A stretch of 64,000 nt of DNA. Source: Maledivibacter sp. (GTDB taxonomy: Bacteria > Bacillota > Clostridia > Peptostreptococcales > Caminicellaceae). Shown here one piece after another: positions 53,286 through 62,171 of the stretch (its first letter is position 1; each line of letters opens with the position of its first letter). Below the pieces are notes generated by a model that was not told where the DNA came from, made no database searches, and saw only the letters and a list, made by a program, of their open reading frames with translations. The stretch spans positions 38,641 to 102,640 of the forward strand of contig JAOASB010000025.1 in assembly GCA_025210375.1 (NCBI GenBank). Direction: 5' to 3'. A program made the position numbers and the translations under genes.

Positions 53286-53561
53286 TCACCCCTTATCTTC
53301 TTCATAGTTTCTCAATGCATCCTCAATATTTTTAAGTTCCATCTGCAAATCTTCTTTTTCTTTTTCGAGAATAGCTTTCTCAATTTTGGGATCTAGCTTA
53401 TCATTATAAAAATACCTTCCAAAGCCTCTCCTACATCCAGTCCCTGCTCTTCCACCTCTTCCTTTACTAAATATAAATTCCTTCCCATTAGTACATTGTC
53501 CTAAGCCCCTACCGGTTCCTGTTCCTTTACCCATTGGCCCTGTTCCATCATATCTTGGCAT
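53286..53561 (-). CDS. DUF5320 domain protein
   Basis: 91 residues. The Gly/Arg-rich N-terminus MPRYDGTGPMGKGTGTGRGLGQC and a further Cys in GTGCRRGFGRYF match DUF5320; residues 55-90 are a charged coiled coil (KEKEDLQMELKNIEDALRNYEED). DUF5320 and DUF134 proteins commonly accompany Fe-S or dinitrogenase-cofactor type NBP35/NifX genes, which are absent here. ATG with AGGAGG upstream. First gene of the pair, behind a well-defined promoter. Confidence 0.88.
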   Translation of the reverse strand: MPRYDGTGPMGKGTGTGRGLGQCTNGKEFIFSKGRGGRAGTGCRRGFGRYFYNDKLDPKIEKAILEKEKEDLQMELKNIEDALRNYEEDKG

Positions 53562-53581
53562 ATGAAAACCTCCTTTTTAGT

Positions 53582-53634
53582 TTTGGGTATATACCCTTTA
53601 TAATTTATATTATATCAAGTTTTGGGTATATGTC
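53582..53634 (-). promoter_or_regulatory. Paired operator sequences around the DUF5320 promoter
   Basis: The 13-mer TATACCCAAAACT occurs twice in the same direction on the minus strand, once inside the -35/-10 spacer (about 53618-53630) and once after the start point. The downstream copy is part of the perfect palindrome GGGTATATACCC at 53585-53596. Autoregulation by the DUF134 protein is a natural reading. Confidence 0.6.
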
Positions 53635-53636
53635 AA
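53609..53636 (-). promoter_or_regulatory. Promoter of the DUF5320-DUF134 operon
   Basis: Minus strand TTGACA, 16 bp, TATAAT, both hexamers perfect; operator copies lie in the spacer and downstream. Confidence 0.85.
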
Positions 53637-53649
53637 TAACTTTTGTAAT

Positions 53650-53692
53650 TATATAAAAAAAAAAGACCTTAGCCAATTAGTGCTAAGATCTC
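53650..53692 (-). terminator. Intrinsic terminator of the iron-type ABC operon
   Basis: Minus strand AGATCTTAGC, short loop, GCTAAGGTCT, then ten T. It ends the operon 12 bp after the binding-protein stop. A near copy lies at 63337-63373. Confidence 0.88.
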
Positions 53693-53703
53693 ATTTGGGT
53701 TTA

Positions 53704-55317
53704 TTACTTTACAAGCATCATATCCAGCTCACCGGGAATAGCAGGGAACTCTAATTTAGAAATGGTTTTTTTATCATATAAAGCAATTTGCTTTTGATAA
53801 GAAATCGGAATATATATTGCACTATCATGAAGCTGTTTTAAAATAGAATCATAGCAAGCTTGTATCTCTTTCTCATCATTGGTGGAAAATAATTCAGTTA
53901 TCTTGGCATCCAACTCTGGCTTATTTGGAAGCCCTTGCTGAGCAGGGTTGTCAAGACTATAGCTCATCATACCTCCAATGTAATTATGTGGATCATAGGG
54001 TGCCCCATAGGTTGCATTAAACGAAAGATCAAAATCTCCTCCGAACCCTCTCGAACCCCAAACCATCAACTCTACACCATCTAATTTGACATCAATGCCA
54101 ATTTCTTTCATTTGTGCTGCAAACATTTGTGCTATACTCTCCTCTGCCCCTCTACCCGTAACATACATCAATTGTAATGTAAGAGGCTTTCCATCCTTTT
54201 CTCTAATATCCTTTCCAGCGGGAAGTACCCATCCTGCGTTATCTAAAAGCTCGGCTGCTATTTCTTTATTATATTCATATGGGGTTACAGCCACATTACA
54301 ATAGGGAAGCTTTGGATTTAAAATAGTATCGGCTTTTTCTTCTATACCTAAAAGAGCTGTGCTTATAATATCTTCTTTATTTACACCTTGTAGGATGGCC
54401 TTTCTCACATTGATATCTGCTAATATTTCATTTGTAGTATTCATTAAAATACACCCTGTATTTGATTCATTTTCAGAGTAAGCACTTCCAATTTTATCAT
54501 TATTTTCAAACTGTGAATATGCTTCATAGGAAAGCTGCTTTGCACCATATATTAGATCCACATCGCCACTTTGTAATGCCATAACTCTGGAATCATGATC
54601 TGGAATTATCTTAACAGTAACCTTTTCAAATTTTGGTTTTTCTCCCCAATAATTTTCATCTAATGTAAATATGTATTCCTGATCCTTTATTGCCTCACTC
54701 AATACATAAGCACCAGTACCAATGCTGCTTTTTAACATCCCTGCTGTGTTGCCATCATCGGGAATCGATGAGGGACTAATCATTCTAATTGGAAACTGTG
54801 AACACATATCTAAAAATGCCGCATAATATGGTTCTTTATAGATAAATCTCACTGTTAATTCATCCACCACCTCTACTTTATCAAGCTTTGCAATGGCCCC
54901 CATCCAAGAGAAACGATCCGCATTTTGTAGAATCCCATCCAAGTTTTGTTTAACTACCTCTGCACTTAGTATATTTCCATCTGAAAACTTTACATCCTTT
55001 CTAAGATGTAATGTATATATCTTACCATCAGTTGAAGACTCGAAACTTTCAGCTAGATATGGTACCGCCTTCTGTCCATCAAATTTTACAAGGGGTTCAT
55101 ATACGAGGCTTAAAATTTCATGACTAAATCCATCCTCGGAAGTAAGGGGCCCAAAGTTATCTAAATCCCTGGACCAAGCAATAACGAGTTCGTTATTTCC
55201 CTCCACCTCATTTGAAATTGTTTCCTTTTCCTCTGGATTCGTTGGCACCTTGGAACAGCCCACAATTAATACTGCTGCTATCATAATTAATATTAAAGCA
55301 CTTCCTATTCTTTTCAT
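53704..55317 (-). CDS. ABC transporter substrate-binding lipoprotein (Nik/Dpp/Opp family)
   Basis: 537 residues. Lipobox VGCS after MKRIGSALILIMIAAVLI; SBP family 5 fold with LVYEPLVKFDG, YTLHLRKDVKFSDG, FIYKEPYYAAFLDMCSQFP, IGTGAYVL and the C-terminal AIYIPISYQKQIALYDKK. It starts 4 bp within the upstream ATPase gene. Nickel, peptide or metallophore binding cannot be told apart by eye; the Fur box upstream of the cluster and the YbtPQ-like partners favour a metal-chelate substrate. Confidence 0.87.
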   Translation of the reverse strand: MKRIGSALILIMIAAVLIVGCSKVPTNPEEKETISNEVEGNNELVIAWSRDLDNFGPLTSEDGFSHEILSLVYEPLVKFDGQKAVPYLAESFESSTDGKIYTLHLRKDVKFSDGNILSAEVVKQNLDGILQNADRFSWMGAIAKLDKVEVVDELTVRFIYKEPYYAAFLDMCSQFPIRMISPSSIPDDGNTAGMLKSSIGTGAYVLSEAIKDQEYIFTLDENYWGEKPKFEKVTVKIIPDHDSRVMALQSGDVDLIYGAKQLSYEAYSQFENNDKIGSAYSENESNTGCILMNTTNEILADINVRKAILQGVNKEDIISTALLGIEEKADTILNPKLPYCNVAVTPYEYNKEIAAELLDNAGWVLPAGKDIREKDGKPLTLQLMYVTGRGAEESIAQMFAAQMKEIGIDVKLDGVELMVWGSRGFGGDFDLSFNATYGAPYDPHNYIGGMMSYSLDNPAQQGLPNKPELDAKITELFSTNDEKEIQACYDSILKQLHDSAIYIPISYQKQIALYDKKTISKLEFPAIPGELDMMLVK

Positions 55318-56078
55318 TTTAGTCCTCCTATATATTTTAATTTAGGTACTGCATCTATAAGCTGTTTTGCATAACCGCTTTTAAGCTGGTACATATCCTC
55401 AAACTCCTCTACATCCTCTATCACCATCCCTTCTTTTAGGATAACGATATGGGATGCTAACCTTTGAGCTATACTTATGTCATGGGTAATCATGATAAAT
55501 GTAATATTTTGACTAGTCTGGAGTCTTTGAATTAGTCTAATCATATTGTTTTTTGTTTCTGGATCAAGCCCTGATGTCCCTTCATCTAGAACAATCATCT
55601 TAGGATCGCAAATAATAGCCCTAGCTATATTAATCCTTTTTTGCTGTCCAGTACTGAAGGTATGGGGATATTTTTCTCCATCCCTGGGGTTTAAATCTAC
55701 GATAGAAAGAATTTCTTCTACCCTCTTATATCGCTGATTCTTCCTAAGAGTTGTAAAATTCCTCAGTGGCTCTGATAAAAGGTCTTTAACCTTCATCCTG
55801 GGATTGAGACTATTATGGGAATCCTGAAAAACAGGCTGTATATCCTTCCTGTAGTCTTTCCAATCCTTTTTGTCAAAGAACTTTAGGGATTTTCCCTTGT
55901 ATGAAATATCACCTTCATTCCATGCCTCAAAACCTAATAAAATATTTGCAATAGTAGATTTTCCACTACCACTTTCTCCAACGATTGCAATGCTTCGTTT
56001 GTTTTTTAGATGAAATGAAACATCCTTAAGTACAGGATTATCTTCATAGCTTTTAAATAAATGGGTAATGTCAAGCAT
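55314..56078 (-). CDS. ABC transporter ATP-binding protein, second (NikE/DppF-like)
   Basis: 254 residues. Walker A VGESGSGKSTI, Q-loop PVFQDSHNSLNPR, signature FSTGQQKRINIARAIICDPKMIVLDEGTSGLDP, H-loop ITHD. The signature reads TGQQ instead of the usual SGGQ, and the Asp-Glu is followed by GTSGLD. Start ATG at 56078 overlaps the first ATPase gene. Pairs with that gene as the two motor subunits. Confidence 0.88.
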   Translation of the reverse strand: MLDITHLFKSYEDNPVLKDVSFHLKNKRSIAIVGESGSGKSTIANILLGFEAWNEGDISYKGKSLKFFDKKDWKDYRKDIQPVFQDSHNSLNPRMKVKDLLSEPLRNFTTLRKNQRYKRVEEILSIVDLNPRDGEKYPHTFSTGQQKRINIARAIICDPKMIVLDEGTSGLDPETKNNMIRLIQRLQTSQNITFIMITHDISIAQRLASHIVILKEGMVIEDVEEFEDMYQLKSGYAKQLIDAVPKLKYIGGLK

Positions 56079-56835
56079 AGTCAATCAGTTCCTTCAGCAT
56101 TATTTTAGTTAATTTTGATTGTGGCGAGGTTAGAATTTTTTCTGTACTTCCATATTCTAAAAGCTTCCCACCAGAAATAACAGCAACATTATCTGCTATC
56201 TGACTTAGAACAGCAAAATCATGGGATATGAAAACAATAGTGACTCCATAACTTTCATTAAGTATTTTAAGCTCTGAAACTATTTCTTTTTGGGTAATTG
56301 TATCCAATGCAGTGGTTGGCTCATCGGCTATTATGATTTTACTTTCTACGGACATAGCTAAAGCTAACATAACTCTTTGCAGCATTCCCCCACTCAGTTC
56401 ATAGCAATAGCTTGAAAATATTCTATCAAATTCCATTAATCTAAGTTTCTCAAACCATTTTTTTGCTATATTGTCCGCCTCTTTTTTACTTATATTCAAA
56501 TGATATGTAAGGGTTTCTCGGCAATGGGAGCCTATAGTAATAACTGGATTAAAGGCCGTCATGGGATTTTGCATTACATAGGAAATTTCTTTTCCTAAAA
56601 AAACTGACATATCCCTTGGTGAATATACTTTATTATTCCAATCTATTTTCCCTGAAACTTTGAATTGCTTTGATGCTAATAGCCCGGTGGTGGCTTTGAA
56701 TGTCATTGTTTTACCACTCCCGGACTTTCCAACTACAGCTAAAATTTCGCCTTTTTTTATCGATAGATTCATAGAATCAATCAAAACTCTATTACCCCAC
56801 TCTACTTTAAGATCATTGATCTTCAACAGCCCCAT
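56071..56835 (-). CDS. ABC transporter ATP-binding protein, first (NikD/DppD-like)
   Basis: 254 residues. Walker A VGKSGSGKTMTF, Q-loop YVMQNPMTAFNPV, signature ELSGGMLQRVMLALAMSVESKIIIADEPTTALDTITQ, H-loop ISHDFAVL. The ATG at 56835 with AAAGGTG upstream is preferred to a frame starting 14 codons earlier. It lies within the end of the permease gene (23-bp overlap). Confidence 0.88.
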   Translation of the reverse strand: MGLLKINDLKVEWGNRVLIDSMNLSIKKGEILAVVGKSGSGKTMTFKATTGLLASKQFKVSGKIDWNNKVYSPRDMSVFLGKEISYVMQNPMTAFNPVITIGSHCRETLTYHLNISKKEADNIAKKWFEKLRLMEFDRIFSSYCYELSGGMLQRVMLALAMSVESKIIIADEPTTALDTITQKEIVSELKILNESYGVTIVFISHDFAVLSQIADNVAVISGGKLLEYGSTEKILTSPQSKLTKIMLKELIDYA

Positions 56836-57655
56836 GTATATCACCTTTCTTTTTATCAAATAAATCTCTAAGCCCATCCCCCAATAAATTAAAGCCTATT
56901 GCAGTAAAAAATATAAATAACCCAGGATAAAGCATTAACTGGGGCTGTGAAAATATATGCTTTCTACTTTCATTCAGCATAGCACCCCATTCTGGAATAG
57001 ATGGACTTACACCAAGTCCTAAAAAGGAAAATGCTGAAAGTTCCAAAATGATTCTCCCCATACCTACACTTACATACACAATGAATGCCGGTAGTATGTT
57101 AGGAATAATATGCCGTAAAATAATTTGTAGGCTTCCTGTTCCACAGGCTACTGCTGCCTTTACATAGCCCTTATTTTTTTCCTCTAAAACATATCCCCTT
57201 ACAAACTTAGCGTACCAAGCCCATTGGGCAATTACCATGGATAACATTAAATTAACAATACCTTTACCAATAATGCCAATAAGTACAAGTACAAAAACCA
57301 TCTGGGGAAATGCCATAATCACATCACAAATTGCTACAAATATACGATCAGCCCTTCCCCCAAAATAAGTAGGTATGGTTCCTAAAAACAGACTTATAAT
57401 GGATATGCCCCCTATAATAACAAAGGATACTCCCAGGGAATATTTTGTTCCCACAGCTATCCTTGTAAGTACACATCTTCCGAAGCCATCTGTCCCTAGG
57501 GGATACGCCTCAGATATGGTTTTGAACTTATCTCCAGATGAAATTTCAAAGGGATCATGGTTTGAGATCATAGGATATATGATACCAAAAGCAATAATCA
57601 TACATAAAATCAGTAAACCAAGGGTACATTGTTTATTTCTAAAAAATTCCTTCAT
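56813..57655 (-). CDS. ABC transporter permease (NikC/DppC-like)
   Basis: 280 residues with six membrane helices. YPLGTDGFGRCVLTRIAVGTKYSL is the N-terminal family motif, and the cytoplasmic EAA loop reads ACGTGSLQIILRHIIPNILP. The final ELSAFSFLGLGVSPSIPEWGAML is conserved in the OppC class. ATG overlaps the stop of the upstream permease by 4 bp. Confidence 0.9.
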   Translation of the reverse strand: MKEFFRNKQCTLGLLILCMIIAFGIIYPMISNHDPFEISSGDKFKTISEAYPLGTDGFGRCVLTRIAVGTKYSLGVSFVIIGGISIISLFLGTIPTYFGGRADRIFVAICDVIMAFPQMVFVLVLIGIIGKGIVNLMLSMVIAQWAWYAKFVRGYVLEEKNKGYVKAAVACGTGSLQIILRHIIPNILPAFIVYVSVGMGRIILELSAFSFLGLGVSPSIPEWGAMLNESRKHIFSQPQLMLYPGLFIFFTAIGFNLLGDGLRDLFDKKKGDIHGAVEDQ

Positions 57656-58614
57656 AGCAGACTGTTTTCACCTACCCTCTTATCCAGCTTGATAGCAATA
57701 ATATCCGATAATAGATTTACCAGTGCAAAGGAAAATGCAATGATAACTACATAAGCATTGACTGCTGGATTATCCCTCGCAAATATGGCATCAATGCCGT
57801 ATCTTCCCAATCCCTTTATAGAAAACACCGTTTCAATTATTGCTGTACCCGCCAAAATATTACCAATATTTTGGCCCAAAAGAGAAATTAGTGACACACT
57901 AGAACTTTTTAGGATATGCTTTGTCATAATTTTATAGCCCGGTATTCCCCTTGCCCTTGCATATGTAACAAAGTCTTCATCGAGTTTTTCTAAAATATTA
58001 GTTCTTACCATCCTCGTATACGTAGCAATAAATGGGATACCTAAAGAAATACTAGGCAAAACATAGCTTCGGAGGCTATCATCAAATACAAAGGGTAAAA
58101 GCTTTAATTTTATAGAAAAAAGATATATAAGCATAAGTCCCATCCAATAAGAGGGAACTGACATGCCCATCAATGAAATTCCTCTGATGGCTTGATCTGC
58201 TATTTTATCCCTTTGGAGTGCCGACAATATACCTAAAACAATAGATGAAGAAAGCATAATCAGTACTGCTCCTACTACCAGCTTTAGGGTTCTACCAAAA
58301 CACACTGTTATTTCCTTTACTATGGGCTTCCCAGTCACGAAGGAATCTCCAAAATTAAGGGTAGCAGCATTTTGTAGCCACATTAGGTATCTTTCATGGA
58401 GTGGTCTGTTTAGTCCCAACTGAGCCTGTATTTTTTGTACGGTTTCTTCATTTGGCGGCATCATATGCTTATGTATATATGCATCAGTAGCATCTATTGG
58501 AGATAAATTCAGTAGAAAAAAGCAAAGCATAGTAATACCTAAAAGCACTAATACTAGGGAAATAACTCTCTTAAATATAAATCTTCTGACTTTTATATGC
58601 TTCGTATTTTCCAT
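57652..58614 (-). CDS. ABC transporter permease (NikB/DppB-like)
   Basis: 320 residues with six membrane helices. FKRVISLVLVLLGITMLCFFLLNLSPIDA and LGLNRPLHERYLMWLQNAATLNFGDSFV are the OppB-class opening; the EAA loop is ARGIPGYKIMTKHILKSSSVSLIS. ATG at 58614 lies 22 bp inside the end of the upstream exporter-type gene. Forms the heterodimeric channel with the next permease. Confidence 0.9.
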   Translation of the reverse strand: MENTKHIKVRRFIFKRVISLVLVLLGITMLCFFLLNLSPIDATDAYIHKHMMPPNEETVQKIQAQLGLNRPLHERYLMWLQNAATLNFGDSFVTGKPIVKEITVCFGRTLKLVVGAVLIMLSSSIVLGILSALQRDKIADQAIRGISLMGMSVPSYWMGLMLIYLFSIKLKLLPFVFDDSLRSYVLPSISLGIPFIATYTRMVRTNILEKLDEDFVTYARARGIPGYKIMTKHILKSSSVSLISLLGQNIGNILAGTAIIETVFSIKGLGRYGIDAIFARDNPAVNAYVVIIAFSFALVNLLSDIIAIKLDKRVGENSLL

Positions 58615-60332
58615 TCATTCACCCCTAACTGGCGTTTCCACAAGGAATGATAAATTCCATTTTTTCTGGTTAACCCTTGATGTGTTCCCTTTTCCTTTAA
58701 TACACCATTGTCTAAAACAAGAATTTGGTCCGCATTAGTAATAGAGGAAAATTTATGGGCAATAACGAAAACCGTTTTTCCTTTTACTAACTGGGATATT
58801 GCTCTTTGGATATCTACCTCGTTGACTGGAGCAACTCCGCTAGTTGCCTCATCTAATATGATAATAGGTGAATCCTTTATGATGGCCCTTGCAATGGCAA
58901 TTCTTTGACGCTGACCACCTGATAAAGTCGTTCCACCTTCTCCTACCATTGTTTTGTAGCCATTTGGAAGCTTTTCAATAAAATCATGACAGCAAGCGAG
59001 TCTAGCTGCTGCTTCAATTTCTTCCTTGGCAGCTTTCTCATTACCATATCTTATATTATTGTATATGGTATCATTAAAAAGGTAATTATCTTGAAACACT
59101 ACGGATATATATTTCATAAGGGTTTCAATTCTATACTCGCGAATATTTCTACCACCAAGCTTTATCTCCCCACTATCCGTATCCCAAAATCTCATCATAA
59201 GCTGTATCAAGGTTGTTTTTCCGCTACCAGAAGCCCCGACAATTGCAGTTAATGTATTTTGAGGTGCAATAAAAGAAAGATTTTTAAGAATAGGCTTCTC
59301 ATTATATCCAAAGTATACATTTGAAAATTCTACATCAAAGGATGTACATTCAATATCCTTCTCTGGTTCCTCCATGGGTTTAAAGTTCATTAGATGTTCC
59401 ACTCTATCAAGACTCACCTCCATTCCTTTAAGTGTCCCTGAATAGGACGATAAAATTTCAAAGGGCTGATAAATATGAATGCCTATGACAGAAAACATCA
59501 AAAATATGCTAAAATCAATACTTTTATCTATTAGTAAATAGCTGCCTAGGCATAAAACTACTCCAAGTCCTAGATACATAAACATGGCATATCCTTGAAG
59601 TAAAGGAATGATTTTTGCATCTTCTTTAATGGTTTTATCCGCAAATTGTCGAAAAACCTTCCCCATACGTTCATGATGATTTTTTTGATTATTGTAAGCT
59701 TTTACCGTTGCCATACCTTGAATATATTCCACGGTATGATTTATTAAATTACTTTCTGCTTCTAGCTTTACCTTCGCAGAGTGGGCATACATACGCCTGA
59801 TAACTTTATTAAGCATAAAAGAAATGGGAAAACCTATAAAAAAAGCAATAGTCATAGGAATATTCAATACCCCTAAAAATAGTATGGTTACTACCAGGGT
59901 TGTAACACTACTTACTACCTTAGATACAAGCTGCATAGCGTAAAGCTCAATCTGTGTAAGCTCATTGGTTACAATGGCATTTATTTCTCCAAGACTTCTA
60001 CCCATAAAATCTCCCATAGGCATTTTTTTAAGAAATTCGCATATGTCTTTTCTTTTTTGGGCAATTACTTCATATCCTACACTACTAATAGTTGATGTTT
60101 CCTTAAAATGAAAAAGGTATTGTAGAAAAATACATATAGCAAATGTAAATGTGTATATATAAATATTTGTTTTTGATAAGGATTTACCTACCATATCTCT
60201 TATAAAGAAAAACATAAACATAAGGGGCGCACAAGAAAAAGCACTTTGTAAAATTCCATATGCTATTCCTTTTTTAACCTTTGAGCTAAAGGTTCCCGAC
60301 AGTTTTATTATTCTTTCAACAGAATTAAACAT
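58593..60332 (-). CDS. ABC half-transporter with fused membrane and ATPase domains (second of pair, degenerate D-loop)
   Basis: 579 residues: six-helix membrane domain at about 15-320 and ATPase at 340-579. Walker A VGASGSGKTTL, Q-loop VVFQDNYLFND, signature TLSGGQRQRIAIARAIIKD, Walker B IIILDEAT and an intact H in IAHKFSS. The D-loop reads SGVAPVNE where SALD is usual, so its conserved Asp is missing. The ATG at 60332 lies 8 bp inside the preceding gene. Likely a YbtP/YbtQ- or IrtA/IrtB-like importer half in a heterodimer. Confidence 0.88.
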   Translation of the reverse strand: MFNSVERIIKLSGTFSSKVKKGIAYGILQSAFSCAPLMFMFFFIRDMVGKSLSKTNIYIYTFTFAICIFLQYLFHFKETSTISSVGYEVIAQKRKDICEFLKKMPMGDFMGRSLGEINAIVTNELTQIELYAMQLVSKVVSSVTTLVVTILFLGVLNIPMTIAFFIGFPISFMLNKVIRRMYAHSAKVKLEAESNLINHTVEYIQGMATVKAYNNQKNHHERMGKVFRQFADKTIKEDAKIIPLLQGYAMFMYLGLGVVLCLGSYLLIDKSIDFSIFLMFSVIGIHIYQPFEILSSYSGTLKGMEVSLDRVEHLMNFKPMEEPEKDIECTSFDVEFSNVYFGYNEKPILKNLSFIAPQNTLTAIVGASGSGKTTLIQLMMRFWDTDSGEIKLGGRNIREYRIETLMKYISVVFQDNYLFNDTIYNNIRYGNEKAAKEEIEAAARLACCHDFIEKLPNGYKTMVGEGGTTLSGGQRQRIAIARAIIKDSPIIILDEATSGVAPVNEVDIQRAISQLVKGKTVFVIAHKFSSITNADQILVLDNGVLKEKGTHQGLTRKNGIYHSLWKRQLGVNEWKIRSI

Positions 60333-62070
60333 ATTCCCACGCCTCCTCCCTATTAATTTTAAAGTTAAGGGATTCCTGGTATTTTTTATACATATTGTGA
60401 TATAGTCCATTGATAGCTAATAGCTGGAAATGAAGCCCTTCTTCTTTAACTATTCCCTCTGAAAGTGCTATAATTTTATTGGCATCCTCAATGGTAGATA
60501 ATCTATGGGCAATTACCAACACCGTTTTATTTTTCGACAAATTAGATATAGCTGACTGAATCTCCATTTGGCTTTCTGCATCGCAAGAAGCAGTTGCTTC
60601 GTCTAGAATAATAATTGGTGCATCCTTCAAAATTGCTCTAGCTATTGCAATACGTTGCTTTTCCCCACCGGATAATTTTATATCTGTACCTCCAATAACA
60701 GTATCTAGCCCTTTTTGTGTAACTAAATCCTTACAGGATGCAAGCTTTGCTGCCTCCATAATTTCTTCATCTGTGGCATCGGGCTTGCCCATTCTAATAT
60801 TGTTTCTTAGGGTATCATGAAAAATAATGGTATCTTGGAAGACAAAACTAATATTATCCATAAGCTGCTGGAAGGGTATCTCTTTAACGGGTATCCCTCC
60901 AATTAAGATTTCCCCGGAATCTACATCCCAAAATCGTGCAGCAAGCTTGGCAATTGTACTTTTACCACATCCCGATTCTCCTACCAATGCAGTTAATTCT
61001 CCCCCACGAGCTACAAAGGATATGTCCTTAATAACCTGTTTATCATCTTCATAGCTAAAACTTACATTCTTAAATTCGATAGAATGATTTTTAAACTTAA
61101 CTGTTTTTTTACAGTTTTTCAGCTCTTCCATGGATAGGAATTGCTTTATCTGTTCATAGGATTGACTAATCATTGGCATGGTGTCAGTAAATTCACCAAG
61201 CTTTACAAGTGGAACAGAAAAGGAAAAGGACATCAAAAAAAAGAAAATGATAGTACTAATATCGATTTTACCCTTTAGAAATAATAATCCAGCCGTTGGT
61301 AAGAGAACTAATAGATTGGCTTTTATTAAAATAGAAAATCCAGACATATATTTCCAACAAGCTTTGTACCAATCTAAAACGTGATATTTAAAATTATCCA
61401 CAGTAGTTTCAATCTTTGCCCTAGCCACATCTGTCTTATTAAAGGATTTAATAACTGTCATTCCTTGGATATACTCTATAATAGAAAAATTCATATCCAT
61501 TAAAGATTTTGAATAATTTTCCATTTTCTCTTCACTGCCTTGCATCATTCCAGATAATATTTTATATGCAATCGGTATAATAATTACCGTTGCCAAAGCC
61601 ATTCTCCAATCTAAAGCAAACAATAAAATGCCAACCGCTATTGGTACTCCCAGGCTAGATGATACCTCTGGAACATGATGTGCTAGAAATTTCTCAAGAC
61701 CTTCTACATCTTCCACTATGAGCTTCTTATAATAACCGCTATTCCCTTGCATCACAACTCCCAGGGATAGGCCTTCCAATTTATTGAGCATTTCTAAACG
61801 AATGCCATATAGCAAATCCGCTGTAGCCATATGGGAGATATAAGAGGATATAGCAAAACAACTAAATCGCATTATGATACCTAGGATTGCCCAAATAATA
61901 TAATTACGTATTTGATAGTTTGAGTAATAAATCTCCGTAATGACCCTAAAGGTACAATAATAAGGAATAATAGAAAAAATTACTGAAATAAATCCAAATA
62001 CCACAGAAAATGAAAATTTTCTTTTTTCCTGCAGGCATATATTTATCAGCCCTTTAATACTACTAATCAT
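60325..62070 (-). CDS. ABC half-transporter with fused membrane and ATPase domains (first of pair)
   Basis: 581 residues: membrane domain with six helices at 1-310, ATPase at 335-570. Walker A VGESGCGKSTI, Q-loop FVFQDTIIFHD, signature KLSGGEKQRIAIARAILKD, Walker B IIILDEATAS, D-loop SCDAES, H-loop IAHRLST: a competent site. The ATG at 62070 follows AGGAGGTGG; a frame 14 codons longer lacks a ribosome site. First transporter gene of the AraC-linked cluster; partner of the next gene. Confidence 0.9.
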   Translation of the reverse strand: MISSIKGLINICLQEKRKFSFSVVFGFISVIFSIIPYYCTFRVITEIYYSNYQIRNYIIWAILGIIMRFSCFAISSYISHMATADLLYGIRLEMLNKLEGLSLGVVMQGNSGYYKKLIVEDVEGLEKFLAHHVPEVSSSLGVPIAVGILLFALDWRMALATVIIIPIAYKILSGMMQGSEEKMENYSKSLMDMNFSIIEYIQGMTVIKSFNKTDVARAKIETTVDNFKYHVLDWYKACWKYMSGFSILIKANLLVLLPTAGLLFLKGKIDISTIIFFFLMSFSFSVPLVKLGEFTDTMPMISQSYEQIKQFLSMEELKNCKKTVKFKNHSIEFKNVSFSYEDDKQVIKDISFVARGGELTALVGESGCGKSTIAKLAARFWDVDSGEILIGGIPVKEIPFQQLMDNISFVFQDTIIFHDTLRNNIRMGKPDATDEEIMEAAKLASCKDLVTQKGLDTVIGGTDIKLSGGEKQRIAIARAILKDAPIIILDEATASCDAESQMEIQSAISNLSKNKTVLVIAHRLSTIEDANKIIALSEGIVKEEGLHFQLLAINGLYHNMYKKYQESLNFKINREEAWEYV

Positions 62071-62171
62071 GGTATAACCACCTCCTAAAAAAAATAAGAC
62101 CATACAATCCAATTTCCATAACTAGGATTATATCGTCTTATTTAAAATTTTTCTGCCTATAGAAGGAGCTT

